Part shown: piece after piece, positions 38,526 through 47,277 of the stretch | How positions within the stretch are numbered: the first letter of the stretch is position 1 | Layout: the number at the start of each line of letters is the position of its first letter | Origin: Thermodesulfobacterium hydrogeniphilum | GTDB taxonomy: Bacteria; Desulfobacterota; Thermodesulfobacteria; Thermodesulfobacteriales; Thermodesulfobacteriaceae | Direction of reading: 5' to 3' | DNA length: 64,000 bases | Assembly: GCF_000746255.1 (NCBI RefSeq) | Contig: NZ_JQKW01000014.1 | Location: forward strand, 1-64,000 | Notes under the pieces: model-generated | What the model saw: the letters and a program-made list of their open reading frames with translations, nothing else | The model's database searches: none | What the model was told of the DNA's origin: nothing | Program-made: the position numbers and the translations under genes

Positions 38526-38562
38526 AATCTCCCTAATCTTTAGGAGGTTAGGGAGATTTTTC
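38526..38562 (+). terminator. Terminator after the small basic protein
   Basis: The 11-bp perfect stem AATCTCCCTAA/TTAGGGAGATT (38526-38536 with 38548-38558) has an 11-base loop and a T-rich tail. The loop contains GGAGG (38543-38547), 24 bases upstream of the ABC ATPase ATG. Confidence 0.88.
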
Positions 38563-38571
38563 TTTATTTTT

Positions 38572-39291
38572 ATGAAACCGATTCTCAAGGTAGAAAATGT
38601 CTATAAAAACTTTGGTTCCAAAATTGTTTTAAAAAATGTGTCTTTTGAGCTTTATCCTTCAGATATTTTAGGTATCATAGGTCCTAATGGAGCTGGTAAA
38701 AGTACACTTTTATATATTCTTCTCAATATAATCACTCCTACTTCAGGTAAAATTTTTTATTTTGGAAAAGATTTTTTTAAAAATAGAAGTGAGATTTTAA
38801 AAAAGGTTAGTTTTGCTTCTCAATATGTAAGTTTACCTTATTCCCTTACTGTAGAGGAAAATCTTAAAGTTTTTGCCAATCTTTATGAGATAAAAAAAGC
38901 AGATAAGAAGATTACTGAACTTTTAGATCTTTTTAGATTAAAAGATAAAAAGAAGGTTTTAACAAGGGCTTTATCTTCTGGAGAGATGATGAGGCTCAAT
39001 TTGGTAAGAGCTTTTCTAAATGATCCTTTAATTTTACTTTTAGATGAACCTACAGCTGGACTTGATCCAGAATATGTTAAATATATTTCTGAACTTTTAA
39101 AATATTTATCTAAGGATAAACAATTAGCTATTATTCTTACTTCTCATCAATTAGGGGAACTTGAAAAAATAATTAACAAAGCTCTTTTAATTAAAAATGG
39201 AATAACCCTGGCTTATGGAACTTTGACAGAGCTTTTTAAAAAATTTAAAGTAAATTCTTTGGAAGAGTTATATTTTAAAATTTTAACTTAG
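38572..39291 (+). CDS. ABC transporter ATP-binding protein (ABC-2 exporter type)
   Basis: A 239-residue ABC ATPase with Walker A GPNGAGKSTLLYIL (about 37-50), the Q-loop in SFASQYVSLP, signature LSSGEMMRLNL (a variant of LSGGQ, with SSG), Walker B LILLLDEPTAGLDP and the H-loop LTSHQLGE. It pairs with the permease that starts 3 bases after its stop. The substrate is unknown; such pairs export lipids, polysaccharides or drugs. No clear ribosome site lies close to the ATG, and only a GGAGG inside the upstream terminator loop is visible. Confidence 0.92.
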   Translation: MKPILKVENVYKNFGSKIVLKNVSFELYPSDILGIIGPNGAGKSTLLYILLNIITPTSGKIFYFGKDFFKNRSEILKKVSFASQYVSLPYSLTVEENLKVFANLYEIKKADKKITELLDLFRLKDKKKVLTRALSSGEMMRLNLVRAFLNDPLILLLDEPTAGLDPEYVKYISELLKYLSKDKQLAIILTSHQLGELEKIINKALLIKNGITLAYGTLTELFKKFKVNSLEELYFKILT

Positions 39292-39294
39292 GCT

Positions 39295-40092
39295 ATGAAA
39301 TTAAGTTTTAAAAGAATTTGGGGTATAATTTTAAGACATTTATATCTTTTAAAGCATAGTTTCAGTAGGTGGATAGATCTTTTATATTGGCCTACGGTTG
39401 ATCTTCTTTTATGGGGATTTATTACTATCTATTTACAAAAAGACTTTTATCCTGAGGGGAAATGGGTTTTTCAATTTATAGGAGCTCTTATCTTTTGGAA
39501 TATTTTAATAAGAGCTCAACAGGGTTTAGCTGTAGGGTTTTTAGAAGATATATGGGCCAGAAATTTATTACATTTATTTGTTTCTCCTTTAACAATAACA
39601 GAATACTTATTGGGATTATTTATTTTTAGTTTATTTAAAGCTTTTATAGCTTCTTTGTTAATGGCTATTATAGCTACCTTTGCTTTTAATTTTAAAATAT
39701 GGCTTCAAGGAATAGATATTTTTTTAATGGTTTTTAATTTAATATTTTTTGCCTGGAGTATAGGACTACTTACTATGGCTTTTATTTTATTTTTTGGACA
39801 GGAGGCAGAAATACTTGCTTGGGCTTTAGCTTTGTTTTTTCTGCCTTTTTCTGCAGTTTTTTATCCTGTAGATGTATTACCTAAGTTTTTTCAATATATA
39901 GCACAATTTGTTCCCACTTCTTATATTTTTGAAACCATGAGGAAAGTTTTGTTGGAAGGAGAGGTTTCTTATGTTTTAATTTTAAAAGCCTATTTTTTAA
40001 CCATTATTTATTTTTTTATAAGTGTTGTAATTTTTATTTTATCCTTTAATTTTGCTAAAAAAACGGGAAAATTTACCAAAATAGGAGAATAA
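39295..40092 (+). CDS. ABC-2 type transporter permease
   Basis: A 265-residue membrane protein with six hydrophobic segments and the ABC-2 permease pattern. A cytoplasmic N-terminus with [11 protein letters not shown] comes first, then [25 protein letters not shown] (the coupling-helix region). Further on are [20 protein letters not shown] and [20 protein letters not shown], both typical of NodJ/DrrB-like exporters. It forms a two-gene exporter with the preceding ATPase. lepA follows after 43 bases. The substrate cannot be told. Confidence 0.88.
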   Translation: MKLSFKRIWGIILRHLYLLKHSFSRWIDLLYWPTVDLLLWGFITIYLQKDFYPEGKWVFQFIGALIFWNILIRAQQGLAVGFLEDIWARNLLHLFVSPLTITEYLLGLFIFSLFKAFIASLLMAIIATFAFNFKIWLQGIDIFLMVFNLIFFAWSIGLLTMAFILFFGQEAEILAWALALFFLPFSAVFYPVDVLPKFFQYIAQFVPTSYIFETMRKVLLEGEVSYVLILKAYFLTIIYFFISVVIFILSFNFAKKTGKFTKIGE

Positions 40093-40135
40093 TACCCTTG
40101 TTTTTTCTTGTAGATTTGTTATTTTTTTAATTGCT

Positions 40136-41935
40136 ATGAAAGCTATACCACAGGAAAAAATTAGAAATTTTAGTATAATAGCACATATAGATCATGGGAA
40201 ATCTACGCTTGCAGACCGTTTACTTGAAATTACTGGTGCTGTTTCTGCAAGAGAAATGAGGGAACAATATTTAGATAAGCTTGATCTTGAAAGAGAAAGA
40301 GGGATCACTATTAAAGCTCAGGCTGTAAGACTTTATTATCAGAAAAAAAACGGAGAGGTTTATCAGCTTAATCTTATAGATACTCCTGGGCATGTAGATT
40401 TTACTTATGAGGTATCTCGTGCTCTTGCTGCTTGTGAAGGGGCTTTGTTAGTGGTTGACGCTTCTCAAGGAGTAGAAGCCCAAACTCTTGCAAATGTCTA
40501 TTTAGCTCTGGAAAACAACTTAGAAATTATACCTGTAATTAATAAAATAGATCTTCCTCAAGCAGATATTGAAAAAACCAAAAAAGAAATAGAAGAAATA
40601 GTAGGTCTTCCTGCTGATGATGCCATTTTGGTAAGTGCTAAATTAGGTATTGGAATAGAAAAACTCTTAGAAACTATTGTGGAGAGAATTCCGTCTCCTA
40701 AGGGTGATAGAAATAAACCTTTAAGAGCTCTTGTTTTTGATTCTTGGTATGATCCATATTTAGGAGTGGTAGTTTTGATAAGAGTAGTAGATGGAAAGAT
40801 CTATCCTGGAATGAAAATAAAATTTCTTTCTACAGGAAGAGTTTATGAAGTTACCAAGGTTGGAGTTTTTGCTCCAGAAGCAAGTTCCTTGGATGCTTTA
40901 TTTGCAGGAGAAGTAGGATTTATAGCAGCTGGAATAAAAGAAGTTAGAGAGGCTAAAATAGGAGACACAATTACTGAGGCTAATGCACAGGTTGAACCTT
41001 TACCTGGTTTTAAAGAAAGAAAACCTGTTGTTTTTGCAGGTATTTTCCCTGTAGATAGTGATGATTTTGATGATTTAAGAGAGGCAATAGAAAGACTCTG
41101 GTTAAATGATCCTGCTTTTTCTTATGAAATGGAGACTTCTGCAGCTTTGGGCTTTGGTTTTAGATGTGGATTTCAGGGACTTCTTCACATGGAAATTGTC
41201 CAGGAAAGACTGGAAAGAGAATTTAAATTGAATTTAATCTCCACCGCTCCATCAGTTAAATATAGAATAAAACTAAGAAATGGTAAAGAAATAGAAGTAG
41301 AAAACCCTGCAGATTGGCCAGATCCTGGACTTATTGAGGAAGTTTTAGAACCTTATATAAGAGCAGAAATATACACTCCTAAGGAATATTTAGGAGCTTT
41401 AATTAAATTGTGTGAGGAAAAAAGAGGTGTTCAAAAAGAAATAAGATTCATTACACCTGAGAGATGTGTTTTAGTTTATGAGCTGCCTTTTAGCGAAGTA
41501 GTTTTAGATTTTTATGATAAATTAAAAAGTTATTCCAGAGGATATGCGTCTTTAGATTATCAATTTATTGGATATAAACCTGGAAATTTAGTGAAAATGG
41601 ATGTTTTAATAAACAAACAACCTGTAGATGCTCTTTCTTTAATTGTTCATAGAGAAAAGGCTTATTATAGAGGAAGAGAGCTTACAACTAAATTAAAAGA
41701 AGTAATTCCAAGACAGCTTTTTGAAGTGGTAATTCAGGCTGCTATAGGAAGTAAAATAATTGCACGTGAAAGGATACCACCTTTAAGAAAAGATGTTCTT
41801 GCAAAATGTTATGGAGGGGATGTTACCAGAAAGAAAAAACTTTTGGAAAAACAAAAAGAAGGTAAAAAGAGATTAAAAGCTATAGGACAGGTAGAGATTC
41901 CACAAGAGGCTTTTTTAGCGGTGTTAAAAATTTAA
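40136..41935 (+). CDS. lepA: Elongation factor 4 (LepA) GTPase
   Basis: A ribosome-associated translational GTPase that can back-translocate stalled ribosomes. The 599-residue length is typical. G motifs are [17 protein letters not shown] (G1), RGITI (G2), DTPGHVDF (G3), NKIDLPQAD (G4) and SAKLGIG (G5). The LepA-specific C-terminal domain includes [29 protein letters not shown] and the basic tail [21 protein letters not shown]. It lies 17 bases upstream of lepB in the classic lepA-lepB pair. Confidence 0.98.
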   Translation: MKAIPQEKIRNFSIIAHIDHGKSTLADRLLEITGAVSAREMREQYLDKLDLERERGITIKAQAVRLYYQKKNGEVYQLNLIDTPGHVDFTYEVSRALAACEGALLVVDASQGVEAQTLANVYLALENNLEIIPVINKIDLPQADIEKTKKEIEEIVGLPADDAILVSAKLGIGIEKLLETIVERIPSPKGDRNKPLRALVFDSWYDPYLGVVVLIRVVDGKIYPGMKIKFLSTGRVYEVTKVGVFAPEASSLDALFAGEVGFIAAGIKEVREAKIGDTITEANAQVEPLPGFKERKPVVFAGIFPVDSDDFDDLREAIERLWLNDPAFSYEMETSAALGFGFRCGFQGLLHMEIVQERLEREFKLNLISTAPSVKYRIKLRNGKEIEVENPADWPDPGLIEEVLEPYIRAEIYTPKEYLGALIKLCEEKRGVQKEIRFITPERCVLVYELPFSEVVLDFYDKLKSYSRGYASLDYQFIGYKPGNLVKMDVLINKQPVDALSLIVHREKAYYRGRELTTKLKEVIPRQLFEVVIQAAIGSKIIARERIPPLRKDVLAKCYGGDVTRKKKLLEKQKEGKKRLKAIGQVEIPQEAFLAVLKI

Positions 41936-41952
41936 AGAAAGGAGATATTAAA

Positions 41953-42564
41953 ATGGAACCTGCTAAAAGTAAAATTTTAGAATGGGTTAAAAGCATTTTA
42001 ATTGCTTTTCTTTTAGCTTTATTTATACGCACTTTTATAGTTCAGGCTTATAAAATACCTTCAGGTTCTATGATTCCAACATTGCTGGTAGGAGATTATA
42101 TCTTAGTAAATAAACTTTCTTTTGGTATAAAAAATCCTGTTAAAAATGATTTTATTTATTTTAGAAGACTACCTAAACGACAAGAAATTGTAGTTTTCAC
42201 ATGGCCTCGGGATAAAAAACTGGATTTTATTAAAAGAGTAATAGGACTTCCTGGAGATACTATAGAAATAGTTAATAAAAAAGTATATGTAAATGGCAAA
42301 CTTTTAAAAGAACCCTATGTTATACATACAGATCCAACTATTTATCCTAAGGAGGTTAGTCCCAGAGATAATTTTGGACCTATAAAGGTTCCTCCAGGTG
42401 AAATTTTTGTTATGGGAGATAATAGAGATCAAAGCTATGATAGCAGATTTTGGGGATTTGTTCCTATAAAATATTTAAAAGGAAGTGCAATGATAATATA
42501 TTTTTCCTGGGATTCTAAACATTTTAGAATAAGATTTAATCGGATTGGAAAGCTTATAAATTAA
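41953..42564 (+). CDS. lepB: Signal peptidase I
   Basis: A membrane serine protease that removes signal peptides from exported proteins, here including the cytochromes. The 203-residue protein has one N-terminal membrane helix (about 13-30) and the catalytic Ser in PSGSMIPTLLVGDYI. The catalytic Lys is in FIKRVIGLPGDTI, and GDNRDQSYDSRFWGFVP is box E. AAAGGAG precedes the ATG. The stop abuts the convergent phoU stop. Confidence 0.97.
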   Translation: MEPAKSKILEWVKSILIAFLLALFIRTFIVQAYKIPSGSMIPTLLVGDYILVNKLSFGIKNPVKNDFIYFRRLPKRQEIVVFTWPRDKKLDFIKRVIGLPGDTIEIVNKKVYVNGKLLKEPYVIHTDPTIYPKEVSPRDNFGPIKVPPGEIFVMGDNRDQSYDSRFWGFVPIKYLKGSAMIIYFSWDSKHFRIRFNRIGKLIN

Positions 42565-43911
42565 TTACTTAGCTATCATAGCTCTCATTAAATCTGCAGT
42601 ATTCTCAGAATGGTGGGCAATCCCTAAGATTAGATCCACCAATTTTAGAGTATAAAAAAGTGTAAGAGCATCTTCTATTTTATTAAAAATCTCCTTTTTT
42701 ACTGTATTGCCAAAATCCTCTGCTATATACTGGGCATATCTAATTTTTCTCACCAGTTCTTTAGCTTGATTTCTGCTTTCTTCATTTTTGTTAAGCAAGA
42801 AATCCGCTGAAAAATTTATTAAATCTTCCAGATATTTTAAAGAATCTATACTTTTTATCAAAAGGTTTTCAATATTTTTATGTAAATCCTGTGGCAAATT
42901 AACATGTTTGAAGGAAAGCCAATTGAGAATTTCTTCAGCAACATCTGCAATAGCATCCTGTTCTTTTAAATATAAAAACAATTCAAATCTTTCTACAGGA
43001 AGAATAATACCCTTGGGTAAATGACCTCTAATGTTTTGTTTAAGTTTATCTGCTTCTTTTTCTATATCAAAAATATGTTTTGCTATTTCTTTTAATCTAT
43101 TAAGATCGTTGTTATAATAAGCTTCTAAGGATAAAGAAAGTCTTTCAACACACTCTAAAACTAAATGAGCATGTTTTTTTAATAGATCAAAAATCGGAAG
43201 ATCCTTTAAAACTATATTTTTTAATTCCTTAAATTTTTCTATTTCTTTTTCTAATTTGACTATCCTACCTTCAACTGTAAAAATAACTCCTTCTGCAATA
43301 TTAGTAGCTAAATCTGCTATTCTTTCAAGATTTTGAATTACAATAATATAATCTACACCGGTTTCTATAAATCTAGGATCACCTTTTTTCATACAACTTT
43401 TTACTTGGGATATAAGTTCTGTTTGCAATTTATCTACTATAGAATCATATTCTATTACATAACGAGCCTTTTGAGTGTTTTCTGTAACAAAAGCATTAAT
43501 AGCAGAGTGGAGCATTTTTAAAGCTTCATTAGCCATAGTTTCTATTTCAACCTTGCATTGAGGAATTGAGTTGTTTTGATATTTAACCAAATTTGAAACT
43601 CTAAAAGCTATATTTACAGCTTGATCAGCAGTTCTTTCTAAGTTTCTGGCTATATCAATAGAGGTAATCACAAATCTTAGATCTTTGGCTACAGGTTGTT
43701 GCAAAGCTATAATTTCAAGAACAGTTTGAGAAACCATATGTTCATAATAATCTATTTGGTCATCTGCATCTATGACTTTCTGAGCTAAACCAGAATCTAA
43801 TTTCTCTATAGCTAAAATAGCTCCATTAACAATTTCATCTACATTTTTAGCCATATCTGTTAGAAGGTTTTTTAAAACCTGCAATTCTTTTTCTAACATC
43901 AAACGGGTCAT
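42565..43911 (-). CDS. PhoU-DUF47 fusion protein (phosphate regulation)
   Basis: A 448-residue all-helical protein made of two related parts. Residues 1-215 are a complete PhoU (two three-helix bundles, with KDLRFVITSIDIARNLERTADQAVNIA and IVIQNLERIADLATNIAEG, the metal-binding E/D-x-x-x-D motifs). Residues about 235-448 resemble DUF47/Pit-accessory proteins (LYLKEQDAIADVAEEILNWL, LILGIAHHSENTADLMRA). PhoU proteins modulate PhoR and phosphate uptake. A fused second PhoU-like half may serve a Pit-type carrier as well. GGAGG precedes the ATG. No pst or pit gene is in the window. Confidence 0.88.
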   Translation of the reverse strand: MTRLMLEKELQVLKNLLTDMAKNVDEIVNGAILAIEKLDSGLAQKVIDADDQIDYYEHMVSQTVLEIIALQQPVAKDLRFVITSIDIARNLERTADQAVNIAFRVSNLVKYQNNSIPQCKVEIETMANEALKMLHSAINAFVTENTQKARYVIEYDSIVDKLQTELISQVKSCMKKGDPRFIETGVDYIIVIQNLERIADLATNIAEGVIFTVEGRIVKLEKEIEKFKELKNIVLKDLPIFDLLKKHAHLVLECVERLSLSLEAYYNNDLNRLKEIAKHIFDIEKEADKLKQNIRGHLPKGIILPVERFELFLYLKEQDAIADVAEEILNWLSFKHVNLPQDLHKNIENLLIKSIDSLKYLEDLINFSADFLLNKNEESRNQAKELVRKIRYAQYIAEDFGNTVKKEIFNKIEDALTLFYTLKLVDLILGIAHHSENTADLMRAMIAK

Positions 43912-43943
43912 ATATGCCTCCGATTTTTTGTTAATATTATAAA

Positions 43944-43971
43944 ATTATAATATACCTTTTTGTTAAGTCAA
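43944..43971 (-). promoter_or_regulatory. Promoter of phoU-DUF47 with overlapping inverted repeat
   Basis: Minus strand TTGACT (43971-43966), 16-base spacer, TATAAT (43949-43944). The -10 lies in an 8-bp inverted repeat ATATTATA-AAAT-TATAATAT (43934-43953), a possible operator, though the region is A/T-rich. Confidence 0.7.
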
Positions 43972-44107
43972 AATTATAACCAATTTTAAAAACTTTTTGC
44001 TAAAAAAATTTATTACAAACATTTTAAACAATAAAAAAAATGAATTTGACAAAATTTTAGTTGATATTAAAATAGTCTTTAAAATTTTGAAAGGAGGAGC
44101 TTCTGAA

Positions 44108-45292
44108 ATGGATCAAAAAGAGAAAAACCCAGTTAAAGAAAAACATTTTTTAATGGATCAGCAGGATAAAAAGATAAGAGAACAACTTTCTAAAATCAGA
44201 TATAAAATAATGGTAATGTCAGGAAAAGGAGGGGTAGGGAAAAGCACTGTGTCTGTTAATGTAGCTATTGGTTTATCTTTGCAGGATTTTATGGTAGGAT
44301 TATTAGATGTAGATTTACATGGTCCTAACATTCCCAAAATGCTTGGAGCAAGAGATTTAAAACTTTCAAGAAAGCCTGATGGCAAAATAGGAGCAATTAA
44401 ATACTCTCCAAACCTTAAATTTCTTTCTATAGAACCTTTACTTCCTTCAGAAGATGCAGCTGTTATTTGGAGAGGGCCTTTAAAACATTCTGCTATAAGA
44501 CAATTTATAGGAGATATAGATTGGGGAGAACTTGATTATTTAGTAATTGATGCACCTCCTGGAACAGGAGATGAGCCTCTTACTGTTGCTAAAACTATTC
44601 CAGATGCTTATGCTCTTATAGTTACAACTCCTCAAGAAGTTTCTTTAATAGATGTTAAAAAATCTATCAGATTTTGCCAGAAAACAAAAATGAGAATTCT
44701 TGGTATTGTAGAAAATATGAGTGGATTTATTTGCCCTCATTGTGGTAAACCTATAGATCTTTTTAAAAAAGGGGGAGGAGAAAAATTAGCCCAAGAACTT
44801 GGGCTTAGATTTTTAGGGAGAATTCCTATTGATCCACGTGTGGTAGATACTGGAGATACTGGAAGGCCATTTATTGCTGCTTATCCTGAAAGCCCTACAG
44901 CTAAAGCTTTTGAAGAATTAATCAGAAAAATAATATCAGCTACTGAAGAAATGGAAAGAGATGTTTTAGAAGGAAGGTATATGAGAGTAGCCATTCCTGT
45001 GGATACACCTCCTAATAAAATGGAGGCTGATATAAATAAAGCAGATATGTATGCTATTTATGATATTGAAAATGGAAAAATTTTAGTAAAAGATGTAATT
45101 AAAAAACCAGAAAATCAAGATTTATTGGATTTCCTTAAAGAACAAGTAGCTACTCATATTATTTTATTCAATCCGCCCAAAGAATTGGCTGATTATCTTT
45201 CTGATAATGGTATAATAATATTATTAACAGATTCTCCCCAGGAAGCTCCTGATAATTTAATAAATGAACTTATCAAAGTACAAAACCAATAA
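44108..45292 (+). CDS. Mrp/NBP35-type Fe-S carrier ATPase with C-terminal NifX-like domain
   Basis: A P-loop ATPase of the Mrp/ApbC family that carries and delivers [4Fe-4S] clusters. The 394-residue protein has the deviant Walker A MSGKGGVGKSTVSVNVAIGL, LLDVDLHGPNIPKMLG, VIDAPPGTGDEPL and the cluster-binding CPHC (GFICPHCGKPIDLF). After about residue 285 comes a second domain (MRVAIPVDTPPNKMEADI...) like the dinitrogenase Fe-Mo cofactor (NifX/NifB) fold. I chose the ATG at 44108 because AAGGAGG precedes it; the upstream ATG-less extension to 43997 has none. The flavodoxin-like gene follows with no gap. Confidence 0.92.
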   Translation: MDQKEKNPVKEKHFLMDQQDKKIREQLSKIRYKIMVMSGKGGVGKSTVSVNVAIGLSLQDFMVGLLDVDLHGPNIPKMLGARDLKLSRKPDGKIGAIKYSPNLKFLSIEPLLPSEDAAVIWRGPLKHSAIRQFIGDIDWGELDYLVIDAPPGTGDEPLTVAKTIPDAYALIVTTPQEVSLIDVKKSIRFCQKTKMRILGIVENMSGFICPHCGKPIDLFKKGGGEKLAQELGLRFLGRIPIDPRVVDTGDTGRPFIAAYPESPTAKAFEELIRKIISATEEMERDVLEGRYMRVAIPVDTPPNKMEADINKADMYAIYDIENGKILVKDVIKKPENQDLLDFLKEQVATHIILFNPPKELADYLSDNGIIILLTDSPQEAPDNLINELIKVQNQ

Positions 45293-45712
45293 GTGGAAGT
45301 TTATTATTTTACTTTTACAGGAACTTCAAAGAAAATAGCAGAATTTATTGGAAAAATTTTTAATATAAAACCAAAGGAGATAAAAAGTTATAAATTGCCT
45401 TATCTCCTTTGGTTATTTTTATCTTTTATACCTTATTTATCTTTAAAAGCTATTTTTGAACCACCTACAAATGATACCGTTATTCTTTGTTTTCCAAAAT
45501 GGACTTTTAATTGTCCCCCTGTAACTTGTTTTTTAAAAAAAATAAAGTGTAAAAAACTTGTTTTAATAATAAGCTATAAAGGATGGGGAGAAAAAAGTTA
45601 TGCCAATTTATACAAGAAATTGATTTCAAAGGATGTTAAAAAAGTAACAGTTATTTTAATAAAAGAAAGGGTTTGGAAAGAGATTGAAAAAATTATTTAT
45701 AAATCAGATTAA
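45293..45712 (+). CDS. Flavodoxin-like fold protein (140 aa)
   Basis: A 139-residue protein whose opening VYYFTFTGTSKKIAEFIGKI matches the strand-phosphate loop-helix 1 start of flavodoxins (T-x-T-G-T). NDTVILCFPKWTFNCPP and KLVLIISYKGWGEKSYANLY could be the second and third flavin loops. The GTG start lies directly after the Mrp stop. Its place between an Fe-S carrier and the sigma-54 activator suggests an electron-transfer helper, but this is inference. It is shorter and more hydrophobic than a usual flavodoxin. Confidence 0.65.
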   Translation: MEVYYFTFTGTSKKIAEFIGKIFNIKPKEIKSYKLPYLLWLFLSFIPYLSLKAIFEPPTNDTVILCFPKWTFNCPPVTCFLKKIKCKKLVLIISYKGWGEKSYANLYKKLISKDVKKVTVILIKERVWKEIEKIIYKSD

Positions 45713-45717
45713 CATGA

Positions 45718-45723
45718 TATAAT
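45718..45723 (+). promoter_or_regulatory. -10 element of the sigma-54 activator gene, leaderless arrangement
   Basis: A perfect TATAAT is followed by 7 bases and the ATG at 45731. No good -35 hexamer or Shine-Dalgarno site is present. It lies just after the stop of the flavodoxin-like gene. Confidence 0.45.
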
Positions 45724-45730
45724 ATTAAAT

Positions 45731-47254
45731 ATGAAATTTCAACCTTCGGAATTATTAGAAAGAAAAAATAAAGAACTTACAGCTCTTTTTGAAATCAGCA
45801 AAATTTTAAGTTCTTCTTTTGATTTAAAAACCAATCTTGAAAAAGCTTTAAAGGTTCTTTCTGATATTTTGGACATGCAAAGGGCAACTATTACTCTTTA
45901 TGATTCTGATACCAATACACTTCAAATTGCAGTTGCTTATGGACTCACAAAAGAGCAAATAAAAAGAGGTAAATATAAAATAGGGGAGGGTATAGTTGGA
46001 AGAGTTTTTCAAACCGGAGAACCTATGATAATCCCAAATATTGGTAAAGAACCCCTGTTTTTAAATAGAACAGGAGCAAGATTAAATAAAGATAATATAT
46101 CTTTTTTATGTGTTCCTTTAAAAATAGAAGAGGAGATTTTAGGAGTTTTTTCAGTTGATAGGATTTTTAGTGAAGAAATTGATCTGGAAGAAGATATTAG
46201 AGTTTTGAATATTGTTGCCGCACTTATAGCTCAGTATCTGAAACTTTATCAATTATTTAATAAAGAAAAAGCTGAGAAAGAAAGATTATCCTTAGAGCTT
46301 AAGAAAAAATACAAATTACAAAATGTAGTAGGAATATCTGATAAAATGCAAGAAGTTTTTAAAATAGCTTTAAAAGCAGCCAAAAGTAAAGCTACAATCC
46401 TTTTAACAGGAGAAAGTGGAACAGGAAAAGAATTAATAGCCCGTGCTATTCATTATGAAAGTGATAGAGCTAAAGGTCCTTTTATAGCTATAAATTGTGC
46501 AGCTATACCAGAAAATTTACTTGAAGCTGAACTTTTTGGTTATGAAAAGGGTTCTTTTACTGGTGCTTTGATCTCCAAGCCTGGAAAATTTGAATTAGCA
46601 AACGGAGGAACTATCTTTTTAGATGAAATAGGAGATTTACCTCTTTCTCTTCAGGCTAAGCTTTTAAGAGTAATTCAGGATAGGACTTTTGAAAGGATAG
46701 GAGGAACCAGGCCAATAAAGGTGGATGTAAGAATTATAGCTGCTACTAATAAAAACTTGGAAGATATGGTAAAAAATGGTTCTTTTAGAGAAGATTTGTA
46801 CTACAGATTGAACGTTATTCCAATTTACCTTCCTCCTTTAAGAGAAAGAAAAGAAGATCTACCTCTTTTAATTGATTATTTTCTAAAAAAGTTCAACAAG
46901 GAATATGACAGAAATCTTAACATAAATCAAGAAGCTATGAAAAAACTTATAAATTATTCTTGGCCTGGAAATGTAAGAGAACTGGAAAATACAATAGAAA
47001 GATTGGTTGTTCTTGCTGAAGGAGAAGAAATAACTTTAAATGATCTTCCTTTTTATATAAAGCAAGAAGAAAATCCCAAAATAATAAGAATAAAATCTGG
47101 AGAATCACTTACTTATCAACTTGAGCTTATTGAAAAAAAAGCTATAGAAGAAGCATTGAAATCCTGCAATTATAATCAAACCAAAGCTGCTAAAATGCTT
47201 GGTCTTACAAAAAGACAAATTAATTATAAAATAAAAAAATATGGATTAATGTAA
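45731..47254 (+). CDS. GAF/AAA+/Fis sigma-54-dependent activator (NifA/NtrC-like)
   Basis: A 507-residue bacterial enhancer-binding protein in NifA order. The N-terminal GAF domain (about 20-165) contains [19 protein letters not shown]. The AAA+ domain (about 195-430) has Walker [18 protein letters not shown], the sigma-54 loop [15 protein letters not shown] (GSFTGA rather than GAFTGA), Walker [13 protein letters not shown] and [16 protein letters not shown]. The Fis-type DNA-binding helices are at the end ([20 protein letters not shown]). It lies opposite glnA and near sigma-54-type promoters, so it may control nitrogen assimilation. The GAF ligand is unknown. Confidence 0.9.
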   Translation: MKFQPSELLERKNKELTALFEISKILSSSFDLKTNLEKALKVLSDILDMQRATITLYDSDTNTLQIAVAYGLTKEQIKRGKYKIGEGIVGRVFQTGEPMIIPNIGKEPLFLNRTGARLNKDNISFLCVPLKIEEEILGVFSVDRIFSEEIDLEEDIRVLNIVAALIAQYLKLYQLFNKEKAEKERLSLELKKKYKLQNVVGISDKMQEVFKIALKAAKSKATILLTGESGTGKELIARAIHYESDRAKGPFIAINCAAIPENLLEAELFGYEKGSFTGALISKPGKFELANGGTIFLDEIGDLPLSLQAKLLRVIQDRTFERIGGTRPIKVDVRIIAATNKNLEDMVKNGSFREDLYYRLNVIPIYLPPLRERKEDLPLLIDYFLKKFNKEYDRNLNINQEAMKKLINYSWPGNVRELENTIERLVVLAEGEEITLNDLPFYIKQEENPKIIRIKSGESLTYQLELIEKKAIEEALKSCNYNQTKAAKMLGLTKRQINYKIKKYGLM

Positions 47255-47270
47255 AGGGGCAAAAGCCCCC
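47253..47270 (-). terminator. Terminator of glnA (bidirectional hairpin)
   Basis: The stem GGGGC/GCCCC (47256-47260 with 47265-47269) has a 4-base loop. On the minus strand a TTTA tail follows it, so it fits glnA termination. It lies in the gap between two convergent genes and may also end the activator transcript. Confidence 0.75.
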
Positions 47271-47277
47271 AAAAGTT

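Noticed and set aside
43997-44107. Extension of the Mrp gene upstream of 44108
   Set aside because: It lacks a ribosome site and is Lys/Asn-rich; AAGGAGG clearly marks 44108.
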